Positions 44,601 to 56,106 of a stretch of DNA of 64,000 nt are shown here, piece by piece; positions within the stretch are counted from its first letter, which is position 1; the number at the start of each line of letters is the position of its first letter. Below the pieces are notes generated by a model, which was given only the letters and a program-made list of their open reading frames with translations, ran no database searches and was not told the DNA's origin. Source of the DNA: Rugalucina vietnamica (lineage: Eukaryota > Mollusca > Bivalvia > Lucinida > Lucinidae). The position numbers and the translations under genes are program-made. Location of the stretch: the NCBI GenBank assembly GCA_964017185.1, contig OZ024880.1, positions 47,567,071 to 47,631,070 on the forward strand, given 5' to 3'.

Positions 44601-46385
44601 CATAGCTGAATGTTATATTCTAATGTGCCATTGAGCAAATAGCTCTATTTACTGCACAATATATTGCTCCAGCAGCAACTAAGTCACCATTTGGAAGGTA
44701 CATTAGTACATGTATGTATAGCACTTTGAAGTCATTGCCTTTCCCTGTTGCTTCAACAACTCTTATAAATACATCAATGTTACAATCACCAATTGCGCAT
44801 GCTAACATCGACCAGCTTCCACTTACTTTACTTTCATTTCTAACAGGTCACAAATCTCGCCACAAATAAGCAATTATTCTTCCAATCAAAATACTTTGTA
44901 GATGATATGGTACTTCTAAAGTTAGTCTAATCATTTCTTATGTTTGCCTTACCTCTCTACTGTTTTTACTTTAATGCTCTGATAAGTGGATTAACAGTTC
45001 TTATGGCACCACAGTTTGCAAAAATCTTGTACATAAATACCAAAAGCATAATCAGTTAATGAGGAATTAGAACCTACATATGATTATAGTGTCGAAACAA
45101 AACATGGTCTGGTATTATTTTGTTTTATATAGTGCCATATCGTACATCCATGTCTGCACCAAAGTTGTATTAATTGTTAGATTAATACTGCACCAAAGTT
45201 ATATTAATTGCAGAACAAGAATTTGTGAATTACATTTGTAATAAGATTGCGGAGCTTATGATGTACAAGAAAATAAGTTTTCTTGGTTGCTCTTTTTCTA
45301 GCCGGGCAAGAAAATTCCACTCATTTCTAGAATAAATACATATGGACCTTTCTATAACTCAGTTCAAGAAACATATTTTTGGATATACCACTGATCATAG
45401 CTGGACTCCAAATGGTCATTTCATACTACCTTTGGTATATGTCTATATACTTTACTCTCGTTATAACACCAGTTGAATATAGCTAACACAGAGATTGGTT
45501 TGAACCCCAACAATAGTGTTATAAAAAGGTTATGGTGTCTGAATAATTTTGTTTTAACAAGGAAAAACACACATGAAGATAACATTAAGAAAATGTTCTA
45601 AGTGTTTTACAACTTGATTTTAGCTTTTTATTACTTCATGAAAGTCAAGGGACATATTTGGCTCATTTTTCAAAATTCTATATTTTGTCGGCCTTCTTGG
45701 ATGCCATCTTCAATACTGGACCTATCCTGTGCTTTGCTGAGGTGGCAAACACTGGATTTTATGCTACAAACTAAGACTGAGACAAACACTATGGTATATA
45801 GAATTAAAAACAAATAAGATTGAAGAGCATATGTTATATATATAGAAAATATGTACTTTTTGTTGTTTTTGTCGTGTTGGGTTGGATGTCTAAAACCTGT
45901 TTTTAAGCATGAAGCTTATATATAGATACAATTTCGTTTTCTCTAAAATCTTTACAGATATTATATTTGATAGAAAAGAAGTAAAAAAGCAGCCATAACT
46001 ATCTGATCATAAATAATGAGCCATTAAACAAACATTCCTAGGTGAAAAACCTTGGGCACGTGCATTTGTCAATTTAAACATGATTTTTACAATTGTTTTA
46101 CCTAAATTGTCAGGGTTTTTTACTTGAAATATACAAAAATATCATTCTTACATGAAATGGGGCATTAAAATACCATTAAAATGCAAACACATGAAAAACA
46201 TGATGCATTTTTGGAGTAGGGGTTGGTTTTAGGAAACGGCAGCCATCTTGGACGCCATCTTGAATACTGGACTTATGCAAGGTTTGCCAAGGTGACAAAC
46301 GCTGGATTTTAAAACTACAGACCAATACGAACATTTTGGTATATAGAAACAAATGTGGTACTCCGTAGACCACCTACTCCTATTT
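41611..46385. mobile_element. 4.8-kb foldback element with about 750-base inverted arms
   Basis: The left arm 41611-42360 is the inverted complement of 45640-46385 ('tccagcgtttgccaccttgg', 'caagatggctgccattt', 'ggcacgtgcccaagg'-like words). Each arm holds imperfect tandem subunits starting 'ccagcgtttgcc' (41691, 42237, 42619 on the left). The interior 42900-45600 shows no recognisable transposase; the longest frame (44620-44808, -) is unassigned. A Penelope tail scrap lies at 44168-44275. Confidence 0.8.
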
Positions 46386-46915
46386 CTAAGCTACTTTTTG
46401 AACCATATTTGCTCCACTATACGTAACTCTAGTCCCTTTGACATAATGCAATATTTAAAAAACAAAATGTAAATCAAAAATTACACACTGTCACAATCAG
46501 AATAAACCAACTGATTATATTTAAAATTGATATAAAAATAAGTGAACAATAAATAATGTTGAAAACTTAACGGTTTCTAATTCCTCTCAGTATACTTCCC
46601 ATGCTCTAAAATACTTTTGTCTGGTGGAGCCATTCTTTCTCATATCCTCATTGCAGAATAAGAATTGTTTAAAGCTTAAATCAATGTCAGACTACCAACT
46701 GATCATCCTATCTACCACCATGTACCTCCTAGTCTCTAAAATACCTCCTACTGTCCTGCGACCTTTCCTTATATGCATCGCTTGGCAGCAGAGTACTTAC
46801 TTGTATTTATTTATTTCACATTTCATTGAATAATTTTGACTTATATGTTGGTTAACTGCTATAACAAAACGGCACTAGTTTGATTCCTGGTCTAATTTTT
46901 CATTTGTATTTTCAG

Positions 46916-46942
46916 CTTTGCCCACGACAACGCCGAATGTTG
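46916..46942 (+). CDS. 27-nt Thr/Pro linker microexon, copy 2
   Basis: The acceptor is gtattttcag and the donor gttg/gtaagt, phase 1-1, nine codons reading A-L-P-T-T-T-P-N-V. Three silent or near-silent differences from 27837-27863. The intron before it was expanded by the 41.6-46.4 kb foldback element. Confidence 0.7.
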
Positions 46943-47824
46943 GTAAGTTTTAGAAAAAATAAAAAAAGATTTTGCATTTTTATCTGTTTTAAAACTTTCC
47001 TTGATTCATTCAAGGGTTCAGTTGCGAAAAGTTTAAGCATATCATATGTAGCATTGTGTTGCTTTTTATATTGTTGTAATGTAGACACATATTTGTTCGG
47101 GGAATGCTTTTTAAAAGTTATTAGTTGAAAAAATAGAAATAAAGGAAAAAATCGTGTCAGAAAAAAATAACGTAGCCTATTCATATCATACAGAGGTAAA
47201 GAATAAAAAAAAAAAACATCCAAGACGAATATGAACAACTCCTTGTAGTACTTAATCCATTAGCGTCTACGATAGTATACTAGACAAATAAAGTTAAGGA
47301 ATAAACATTTACTATGCAATTTTGATTCATCAACAAGACCAGGCTTTAAGTCAGACTACCTTAAAATAAAAGTGCCATGAATATCCCATGGAGAATTAAT
47401 GATGCAGTGTTTGCTTGTGCAAATTTTAGAAATAGCAAAAATAATTTTTGGGGGTGGCTGACCTTAGAAATGATTAAACTTGATAACGATCGTGCAATTT
47501 TGCAAAGTTTTCATGAATTGGCAAAATTGTTTTTTTAAACAGATCTTATGAATTTTTTATCATTTGGATTTTTGGGAGTTTGCTTTTAAGGAACAGCTGT
47601 GCTTAAGGCATATGATGCATCAATTCAAAATTGCTGGCATATAAAAGTGCAATAAAAATGCTAATCCACTAGTATATAAATCCAATCTTAATTAATTATC
47701 GATTGGTCCAAAAATGCATCCTTAAAGATTTGATCTCTAACTTTTTTATCAGTATAGTAAAATCCATATTCACTCATTTTGGAGAAGCATTAAACTTTTC
47801 ATTTCATTTTGCTCTCATTTTCAG
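46943..47824. other. Intron, nothing recognised
   Basis: The first 130 bases match the intron after the linker in block 1 (27864-27975), which sets the right limit of the block duplication. The rest is AT-rich and unassigned. Confidence 0.55.
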
Positions 47825-48013
47825 ATTGTGGAAGATTATATGCTCCAATGAACGGAAAAGTAAATGGTGGATCTGGCACAGCAACGTCAACATATGGGGC
47901 AGTGGCGAATTTCACATGCGACGATGGATATACTTTGACAGGAGCGATACGCAGAGAATGCATGGCTAATGGAAACTGGAGCGCGGGTGCTGAAGTAGTT
48001 TGTACAATAAAAG
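47825..48013 (+). CDS. Sushi/CCP module exon
   Basis: The acceptor is cattttcag and the donor aaag/gtttgt, phase 1-1, 63 codons. Four cysteines and Trp: CGRLYAPMNGKVNGG ... NFTCDDGYTLTG ... RECMANGNWSAG ... C. First Sushi of block 2. Confidence 0.87.
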
Positions 48014-49702
48014 GTTTGTATCAGTGACTCAATTTTCATTAGAAAATGTAGTTCATGCACGTGTTCATTCAATAAGCTTAAGAAATCTTATTTGAGAAGA
48101 GATCCATTTCTACAGATACATTTACTTGAGATAATTCAAGACCCATATTTTGGGATACGGGATAATAGCCTGTTTTAAGGGATACTAGGAATTTTTTTTT
48201 TTTTGGTGGGGGATATGGAATATTTGAAGTTTGGGGGAATATGGCATTTTTGAGAAAAAATAAATAAATAAATAAACACAAGATCACTGCAGAATTGTTA
48301 TTCTGTTCTATAGTTTCAAATTTTCCCTGGGAAACAAGCCACCCAAATCTCAAGGCAAGGCGCATAAGGCGCCCAAAATCTATGGTAATACTCTCCGCAC
48401 CTTCGATGCACGAAACTAATCTTAATCATTTATATTTTATTTACTAGACTCTCAAGCCTTCAAGCAAATGAATTGCAGCTTAGTCTAGACCTATTTGTGT
48501 GAATGTCACAGCATATTTATTAACAGTTTTCCCATTTATATGAGAATATGCATTGCAATATTTTCTAGACAATTCTTTCCAGATTCTACTTAAACTGAGT
48601 AATAATAAATAATGATAAGATAAACAAAAAAGAATCACAGGATGCCATAATTGCGCCAAGCCGTTTCAAAATTTGCGGGAGCATCAACGGACCGGATCCC
48701 ACAGCTGATTGAAGACGCGTTAGATGCCACCAAACATTACCAAGATTTTAAAATTTTCCCGGGGGAGCATGCCCCCGACACCCCTAGCAAGTCATCATGA
48801 AAGAATCTCCAAGATTCATTTTTGCATGAGTTTGTGGAAAAATGTGGGGTTATCTCTTGTAATATCACAATATGCTCTAATTATACTCTCGGTTAGACAG
48901 TTCTATCTGCACACTAAAAATACATGAAAGACGCATCAGATGCCAGCAAACAGTACCGAGATTTCAAAATTTTCCCGGGGGAGCATGCCCCTGGACCACC
49001 CTAGCAAGGCTTCGTGCCTACCGCGCTCGCTTTCGCACTTTTCATGCTCCAACATTGTCGCACCAATATAGATTTCATTGCTACCCCTCCCACCCCCCCT
49101 TGACACCACACTGGAAAAAATGTGCGACGAGTTATTTTGACTGCTTCAAACATATAGAGGTATATGTTAATTGCATATGCATTTATTGTCCATTTTCTTA
49201 TTATCTAGCTGAACAGCCATTAATACAACTTTAACATTAAAGTGATTACAAAAATAATATGATTAAATTCTACTGATAAGTTGCGTACAAATGACTTTCG
49301 TTCGAATTATGTCTATGTTTATTTTGGGATATTTTACATTTACTTCGGGATACGGGATATTGAGGGGAAAATCATTTTGGGCTATTTGCAAATATTATTA
49401 TGGGATATTGGGACATAAAGGGTGTTTTTAAGGGACATGGGGTATTCTACACCACCATTCTACTGGTAAGTTGCGTACAAATGACTTTCGTGCGAATTAT
49501 GTCTATGTTCATTTTGGGATATTTTACATTAATATCCGGATACGGGATATTGTGGGCTATTTGCAAATATTATTATGGGATATTGGGACATAAGGGGTGT
49601 TTTTAGGGGATATGGGATATTCTACACCCCCCTAAACAAGTCTCATCAAGAGGATGTAGCTGTTATTTAATATATAACCACCTCGTTCGCATAATCTTCC
49701 AG
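48014..49702. repeat. Intron with GGGATATGGGATATT and CCCGGGGGAGCATGCCCC repeats
   Basis: 48713-48790 and 48930-49008 are two copies of a segment ending 'cccgggggagcatgcccc'. 49267-49453 and 49454-49637 are a direct duplication of about 185 bases ('gttgcgtacaaatgactttc' ... 'gggatattctacacc'). 48125-48250 is a related 'gggatac' segment. Confidence 0.7.
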
Positions 49703-49885
49703 AAACCGCTACATGTGGAAATGCAAGAGCTATCCCACATGCGACATTCGTATATAATGATGATGGCACCGAGGCCACGTACACATGTAAAGATAATTAT
49801 GTGTTGGCAAACGCTGAGCAGAATAAACTTCAGTGTACCAACAACCAATGGTCGACATCACCATTACCAGTGTGCAATCTCAAAG
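49703..49885 (+). CDS. Sushi/CCP module exon, membrane-proximal
   Basis: The acceptor is ataatcttccag and the donor aaag/gtaata, phase 1-1, 61 codons. Four cysteines and Trp: TCGNARAIPHATF ... TYTCKDNYVLANAEQ ... LQCTNNQWSTSPLPVC. It resembles the 32311 module in NAEQNK/NAQMNK spacing, so these may be paralogues. The last module before the SEA domain. Confidence 0.87.
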
Positions 49886-50853
49886 GTAATACGATTTTTA
49901 GCTTTTGCATGAGAACAAAACAATAAGGGTTTCCGACCAAGTCTGGCACTAAACGGCCTGTTCAGTCACAGAAGCAGGTTAGAAGCTTAAAATTTCGCAT
50001 TTGAGAAGAAGAGTGATTGTATTATCCAAGCAGTGAAATCAAAGGCGCTGATCAGCTTGTCTGCGTCTTTGTTTTCGCCTATGCAAATTGTTGATTTTCT
50101 CACGAGGCGGCTCATTTGTTTTACTGGTTTCAAAAAGTAGTATAATAGTATAGTGTTATTTTAGCCTATTTGTGAGAAAGGAGCAAACATACCAAAATGA
50201 AAAACTTGGTGCGAATTAGAAGTAAAGGATGTAAAGTCAGTCACATAAAAAGTACACAATCATTCTTCATAACACTGTATCGTGACAAACATGTCTACAA
50301 ATGAATGTCTGAGCAGTCTAAGAAAGCCAAAAATAGACTTTGAATCGTATGCCATTATTATTTATTTATTTTATTTATTTTTTTAAATTACAGACAGCTA
50401 TCAAACAACAGCAAAGCAATGTCAAATTTATCAACGTTATTTGATTTCAGTAGCCTCCTAAGGTTGTTTACCTATGACATATATTTACATATTCATGAGT
50501 TACTCTGCATGTTTGACTAGCGCGCACTGCTATATAATTTGAGTCAGATCTTTGTTGGTATTAGTTTAGAATAGATGTTAGTTACAGCACAGTTCTTTGT
50601 TAGTATTAGAAGTTTCAAAGTTTCAAGGTTTATTCGAAAAAACATGATAGCCCCAGAGGAGCATAATATTATGAAAATAACTATGAAGAATAAAAACAAA
50701 ATTAACATTAGATAAGAGTAGATGTTAGTTACAGCACACTTGTGTTGAATTCTTAAAGTTTTAACTACATCCAAGACCCACCTTCTTAATTATACAAAGA
50801 CAGTTTTCTTCGTTAGATTTGTATTTAAAGATAAAATTCTTTTTATTATTTAG
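49886..50853. other. Intron with one MITE
   Basis: 49908-50115 is a TGAGCCGC-family MITE ('tgatcagcttgtctgcgtct'). 50540-50760 contains a direct repeat around 'tagatgttagttacagcaca' (50573 and 50719). Otherwise nothing. Confidence 0.55.
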
Positions 50854-50963
50854 GCAATCGAAGAAAGTTGCCAGGGCTAACGATGACGATTGGTATTGTT
50901 CTTGAAATTAATCTGACCAACCCCATGATCAAGCTTCACTACATGGTTCTGGCCAAAAACGAG
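50854..50963 (+). CDS. SEA domain, exon 1 of 3
   Basis: The acceptor is ttatttag and the donor gag/gtaagt, phase 1 to 0, about 37 codons. Reads LPGLTMTIGIVLEINLTN ... MVLAKNE, the first beta strand and start of the helix of a SEA (sperm protein, enterokinase, agrin) fold. It joins 51339. Confidence 0.8.
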
Positions 50964-51338
50964 GTAAGTTGTGATGTTTCCTTGTGTATAATTGAACTTA
51001 TTTCATCAAAAGAACGAAAGTCAATAGAAATATGTATGTTTTTCAGTTACTAGAAAAGTACAGTTCGGTACTTTAAGAATAGTAAAATATGTAACAGTCA
51101 CATTTTGGGACAGACACTTGTTCCGAATGGCGGAAAATTAAATGGCTACCATTAAATGTGCGTATTATTTCAAATAATTGTTAAATGTCTTCATTGAAAA
51201 AAATCTGAAATACACAATGCGAAATCCATGTACACCTTATTTAATTAGTTTATTTAAACTTCCAGCTTTAAAATGACATCAAGATCAGGTGATTGGACTA
51301 CACTTACTATAGTTTTAAACTCAATATTTATTTCTCAG

Positions 51339-51403
51339 ATCCAGCGAAGCCTCCGAAGTACAATGAGCAATTCTGAACTTTACATAGACGTCACAGATAT
51401 CAC
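51339..51403 (+). CDS. SEA domain, exon 2 of 3
   Basis: The acceptor is atttctcag and the donor tcac/gtatgg, phase 0 to 2, about 22 codons. Reads IQRSLRSTMSNSELYIDVTD, a helix followed by a short strand, as expected in the middle of SEA domains. Confidence 0.75.
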
Positions 51404-51973
51404 GTATGGACTAGTTAAAATAACATTTATACTGTTAAAGATAGTTTTCTCAAATTTGATCGCGTACAATATAAGATTCAAATCAATTTTATAATTACAC
51501 CATAACAGTTTTTCCTTTTGAATTTGTTGTTGTCTAGGTCATTGTTGTTGAGGTAAATTACATTAATATATTTTGCTGGCGTGAGAATTTACGTATTGGT
51601 ATATAGACATGTAGAGCCCTGCGTAAAAATATTGCAAAATACACTCAAATAATACAACAATATAACATAACATTTTCTCTCAAAGTTAATGTGTCATTAA
51701 CTGTTATACATACCCCTTAAAATCAGTGTTTTAATAGTATACTGAGTATATAAAGTCAGTGGTGTATTTTTAAATTCATAGTCTTGTTTAATATATACAT
51801 GCTGCAAGCGGTTTCATAAAATAATAGTAATGAAAGCTTAAATTGAGTACTGTACTGTTTGTTCTTCTGTCATAAAGCCTGCCTTTTCGCGGCCGTTTCA
51901 CGTATTCATTGTTAAATGTTTTTTACGATTTGCAAATAAAACTAAGTTGAGTTGAATGTACATTTTCGAACAG

Positions 51974-52125
51974 ACTAGGAAGCATCATTGTAACCTATGA
52001 TGCTTCATTCCCTGATGCCGCCACCAACGATTTCCTTGACGCCACCACCCAGCTGTTAGAGTCTAATGATACCATAGATATAGACGGACATGTGGGGCAG
52101 GTTGTTAGTATACAAGTAGATAATG
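51974..52125 (+). CDS. SEA domain, exon 3 of 3, with GSIIV cleavage motif
   Basis: The acceptor is ttcgaacag and the donor aatg/gtacgg, phase 2 to 1, about 51 codons. It opens LGSIIVTYDASFPDAATNDF. GSIIV (51978-51992) matches the G-S-[VI]-[VI]-V motif at which SEA domains self-cleave. A second GT five bases on (acg/gtaaat) would break the frame to the next exon, so I chose the earlier one. Confidence 0.8.
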
Positions 52126-52498
52126 GTACGGTAAATTATTGTGTTTGATTTGAACCCTAACAGAAAGCCCCGTCGGTAGAAAGGATAGATTTACACAGCT
52201 TTACTGCGCGATATTTATCTCCTGCACTACAACTTTGATAACTTACCTCCGAAAACAAAATAAAAATAAGCTATCACCAGGAATAGACACAATCCTAAAA
52301 CAAAAAAGACGAATTTGTAAGACATAAAAAGTTCTTGACAGTATAATTAGGCAATATTTTATTGAACAAAAGTCGAATAAAATATAATAAAATGACAGCT
52401 ACATCAACACGTATAAATGGAAGCAAACTAGACATTATGGCACAAAATAAAATGAAAGGCTTCTGAACGTACTCTATACGCTGCATTTTCATTTTCAG

Positions 52499-52613
52499 AA
52501 ACGTATACACCAAACACTGCAACAGATTACAAATGCAAAGCGTTTGAAACCGTTGAAGGAGCATGCCAGTCAGGTTATTCATGCGTTGTTACGGATGGAG
52601 TCGCAGCATGCAA
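52499..52613 (+). CDS. Short Cys-rich (EGF-like) exon after SEA
   Basis: The acceptor is cattttcag and the donor gcaa/gtaagt, phase 1 to 2, about 38 codons. Contains YKCKAFETVEGACQSGYSC ... AACK: four cysteines spaced like a truncated EGF. A SEA followed by an EGF-like module next to the membrane is a known arrangement in membrane mucins and related proteins. Confidence 0.75.
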
Positions 52614-52902
52614 GTAAGTAGCGTTGTGTTGTGTTGTGTTGTATGTGTGCATAGGATTAAATCGTATAGCCATGAAGCTAATTTTGTATTATTGCACCTA
52701 TAACGTCAGCTCCAAATAGTAGTATTACAGGTAAAGGACGTGCGTTTTTTATATTTCAGTTATTTACAATATTATATTTCTAGAATGTTGCGTATGCTGT
52801 TTTGAGTAATAATACACATGATTCAGAACATCATTACCTGTTAATGCTTTTTATGCGTCTTTTTTTTTTCTTATTAATTTTATATTTGTATTTGCATTGC
52901 AG

Positions 52903-52919
52903 ATCGGACAAAACAGAAG
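52903..52919 (+). CDS. 17-nt microexon in the juxtamembrane stalk
   Basis: The acceptor is gcattgcag and the donor gaag/gttagt, phase 2 to 1. It supplies K-S-D-K-T-E and is the only piece found that restores the frame between 52613 (phase 2) and 53554 (phase 1). Confidence 0.65.
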
Positions 52920-53553
52920 GTTAGTAATTTGTACATTACATTCATTCACGTTCGATATTCATTTACTTATAAATCCCTTTTTCAACCCCCGTATTCTGTA
53001 ATCTATGTGAAAATTTCCCATACAGAACATATGCGAAATGGACTCTTCAGTCCATTTTTATATGTTCTGAAGGGGATTACCCTGACTTGTACTTCATTTA
53101 ACAAATATCGAAATGCCTATTACACGACATAACGATTATTCTACGTATAAGCTAGTCTAAAAGAGTAATTTCCTAGTGACCAAAGAAATTTTGAGAATCA
53201 TGCTAAACATTTGGGTTAGAGCCAAATAACACAATTGACAAGATATCCGATATTCTTGATGAAATACACGTGGTTATGTTTTTCAACGAAATAACATAGC
53301 ATGCAGTATCTAGAAGTTTGGTAGAACCCAAATATACAATCTGGTTGATTAGAACATGACAGAGGTTTGAATGCAAATGGCGGAAGCTGTGTATGTATGA
53401 CAGTTGAAGTAAGCAAAATATCTGTATTAATGAAAACAAAGCATTATCTTATAAAAGACAAAATTCTGATATAAAATACACATATTTTCGCTAATTTTCT
53501 GCGTTTTCATCATATGTAATGTCTGATTTTCTCACTATAAACCTCATTTTCAG

Positions 53554-53683
53554 ATAATTTAGCCCTGATAATTGGGGTTGGTGTGGGAGTGCCTCTAGGC
53601 CTACTTGCCATAGTTCTGTTTGTAATTGCCGGGATCTACATCAACAAAATGTCCAGGCGAAGGGACTATATGTCGTCTGACAG
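53554..53683 (+). CDS. Transmembrane exon
   Basis: The acceptor is tcattttcag and the donor acag/gtaagt, phase 1 to 2, about 43 codons. A single hydrophobic helix (LALIIGVGVGVPLGLLAIVL, then FVIAGIYI) is followed by NKMSRRRDY. The positive stop-transfer residues place the C-terminus in the cytoplasm. This is the only membrane exon seen in the window. Confidence 0.88.
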
Positions 53684-54118
53684 GTAAGTTGTAACCCATT
53701 TTCACGAATGGACTCGCCCATTATTATCAATTGGACGTGTTCACTATCAGTTTAGGGGCATTAGGAGTGATTTTGATTTCTTTTTTAAAAACCGATTTAG
53801 CAAACTAAAAAGCCCTAGATTGGAACGCAGCATACTTTGTGTCACATCTGGGGCTATTCTATTTGCCTATGTCCCATCAAAAGGACGCCAGGCTTATATG
53901 AGTTAGATTTACAACTCGATCTTTGTTACATGTACAGTATTTCTTGCAGTATTTAGTAAAGATGTTTTCAATTTTATTACGATATATCAACGATCATGCA
54001 AGTCATTTTATCTTCAAAGCATTACTGAGATATTATTTATCTTATATGTATACTTGGAACTGTTAAGAACCTTTACATCTTTGGTCTGTATAGCCCTAAA
54101 TATTTGTTTTCTCTACAG

Positions 54119-54288
54119 AGATTTTATGACCAATTTATCTTTACACAGCGACCTATCTGAGGTGGACCACCGGCGTACCTACCCTGTCAAGATAGCTACC
54201 CGGCTCACTCCTGGATACGGTCATACCGGCTACTATGGACCACAGTACTTTGAAAGTTTTTCCGAGTCACAGGCACCATCCAGACATC
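54119..54288 (+). CDS. Cytoplasmic tail exon 1
   Basis: The acceptor is tctctacag and the donor catc/gtaagc, phase 2 to 1, about 57 codons. Hydrophilic with several tyrosines (YGHTGYYGPQYFESFSES) and serines that could be phosphorylated. No catalytic domain. Confidence 0.82.
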
Positions 54289-54435
54289 GTAAGCTGTTTA
54301 CACATCATTTTGAAATTTTTTTGAAATTTTAGTATACAAAATAAAAAAAAAAAACATGACATTTGTCCAATGAACATTTGTGTTTTCGTGATTTTTATCA
54401 CCACGCGAGTAAGCAGTTGACACATGTAAAGACGA

Positions 54436-54627
54436 TTGAGCCGCATCATAAGAAAAGCGGAATTTTGCCTTTACGAAAACAAAGGCACCTTTATTTTTGC
54501 TACTCGGATGGTACATTTCGTTTTCTTCCTAAAACCGAAATTCCAATCTTCTATAGCTGCCAAGGCCGGTTTGTGTTAGACCTGGTCGGAAATCCCGTAG
54601 ACTGGTTTTCTCGCGTAGAGGCTCAAT
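54436..54627 (+). mobile_element. MITE, TGAGCCGC family
   Basis: tgagccgcatcataagaaaa ... ggttttctcgcgtagaggctca: clear inverted ends, in the intron between the tail exons. Confidence 0.72.
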
Positions 54628-54775
54628 TCATGTCAATAGTTGGCCAAGCTTTTGCATCTCATGGGGGCTGGAAGCTGTACAGAAGCTACGTAATAGGTGC
54701 TTTCATCTGACCTCGCCCATAAAGAGGTACGTCCCATATTCAGCGATTTATGTACGGTTTATTTCATATATCAAG

Positions 54776-54852
54776 AACACGCTGAAGGAGAGCCAGAGTC
54801 TAACTTCTCCTGGGATTTCATGTACAACAACCAGTTACCTCCCAGAAATAAG
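54776..54852 (+). CDS. Cytoplasmic tail exon 2
   Basis: The acceptor is catatatcaag and the donor taag/gtatga, phase 1 to 0, about 26 codons, ending SWDFMYNNQLPPRNK. The Tyr-Asn-Asn at 54823-54831 fits the pYxN consensus bound by Grb2-type SH2 domains (inference). A TA-flanked MITE begins three bases after the exon, so most of the 5' splice site lies in the transposon end. Confidence 0.72.
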
Positions 54853-54855
54853 GTA

Positions 54856-55081
54856 TGAGCCGCTGCATTAGAAAAACAACAATTTGAATATGCGAAAACA
54901 AAGGCGCAGACTCAGCTGCGCAGTAACTGCGAAGCTGATCAGCGCCTTTGTTTTCGATATTTCCTCTTCTTTCTAAATCCAAAATTTTCAGCCTCTAACC
55001 ATCTTCTGTGACTGTACAGCCTGGTTTGTGTCGGACCTGGTTGGAAATCCGAATTGTTGTTTTTTCTCATGCACAAGCTGG
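54856..55081 (+). mobile_element. MITE, TGAGCCGC family, abutting a splice donor
   Basis: Starts tgagccgctgcattagaaaa three bases after exon 54776-54852 (aag/gta + tgagcc). The right end ttttttctcatgcacaagct is followed by TA, and TA also precedes the left end. The internal hairpin 'ggcgcagactcagctgcgca' is present. Confidence 0.7.
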
Positions 55082-55129
55082 TATGTCTTCCTTCTCTAAT
55101 CCACTCATTAGAGTAGCATGTGTAGTTGA

Positions 55130-55720
55130 GGCTTAGGTTTTATTGTCTACGCGCCAGCGCGTAGACTACTCTTAAGTTTGAGACTGACCTCTTTACATTA
55201 TTAAATTACAAGACAACTCATACACCTCTCTACAACTGTAACTGCACGTTTGAGTCTAATGGCATGACCATCGTGTTAGTAGGATTCCGGTTCGTTTCGC
55301 CAAGGATCGTGTAAATACCCAAAACACCCATGCAAACCTCCCTTTTGTTGGTAACATTTGTACCAATGGTGCAGTAGGTACCAAAAAATGGGGGCAAATT
55401 GTTAAATTCATAAAACTGGTGCATGATTGAATTCTATCTAAGCAACAACGGAATGAAATGAACCGACGGTATTTTGACGCTATATGGTCCGGTATGAAAG
55501 CTTTGACCGCGCCCCACCTGCCGTGTAGCCAATTACATTCTATCCAAGCCACAACGGAATGAAATGAACCGACAGTATTGTGACGGTTGATTGTCAGGTA
55601 TGAAACGCTTTGACCGCGCAGCGTTTTATTTCTGTTCAGTCACACGAACACGGTGAAATGGGAGTACGGTCAGATTCTTTGACATTCTAGTTTATATATG
55701 CGAAGCGTAGACCAAGCTTT
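55130..55720. repeat. Repeat bounded by 'tctacgc..gcgtagac', with internal direct duplication
   Basis: The left end tctacgcgccagcgcgtaga is itself a hairpin; the right end is 'tatgcgaagcgtagacc'. Two copies of 'caacggaatgaaatgaaccg' ... 'gtatgaaa.gctttgaccgcg' at 55445-55510 and 55551-55620. Confidence 0.6.
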
Positions 55721-56106
55721 TTCTTAAAGCTTATACTTGTGTTACTTTTAAACATTGGTTTACATTCCACCATCTAAGTGTATCCTATAGTAAAACATTT
55801 TTAATTCATTTATTTCTTGGTCTATAATCATTAGGTCCAGCTCACGTGTACTTGCACAAAACTAGTAAATTTTAAGTACAAAAAGCTTGTGTTTACGAAG
55901 ACAAACATATTTACCTGATCGCTTTTACAGTAATGATTTAGGATTTGGTCATAGAATGATCACCGTATAGACAGCCGCCTATGTAACACATTTAAAAATA
56001 CGACACTGTATTACTAATGTGATTGTGATCACTGGTTTTTAACAATCATCTGGAATATAATGTTATCTTTTTTATTCAGCTTTGTGTATGTGATATAACG
56101 AAGAGA

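Noticed and set aside
44620..44808. 62-codon - strand frame inside the foldback element
   Set aside because: No recognisable transposase or other domain; too short to support a gene.
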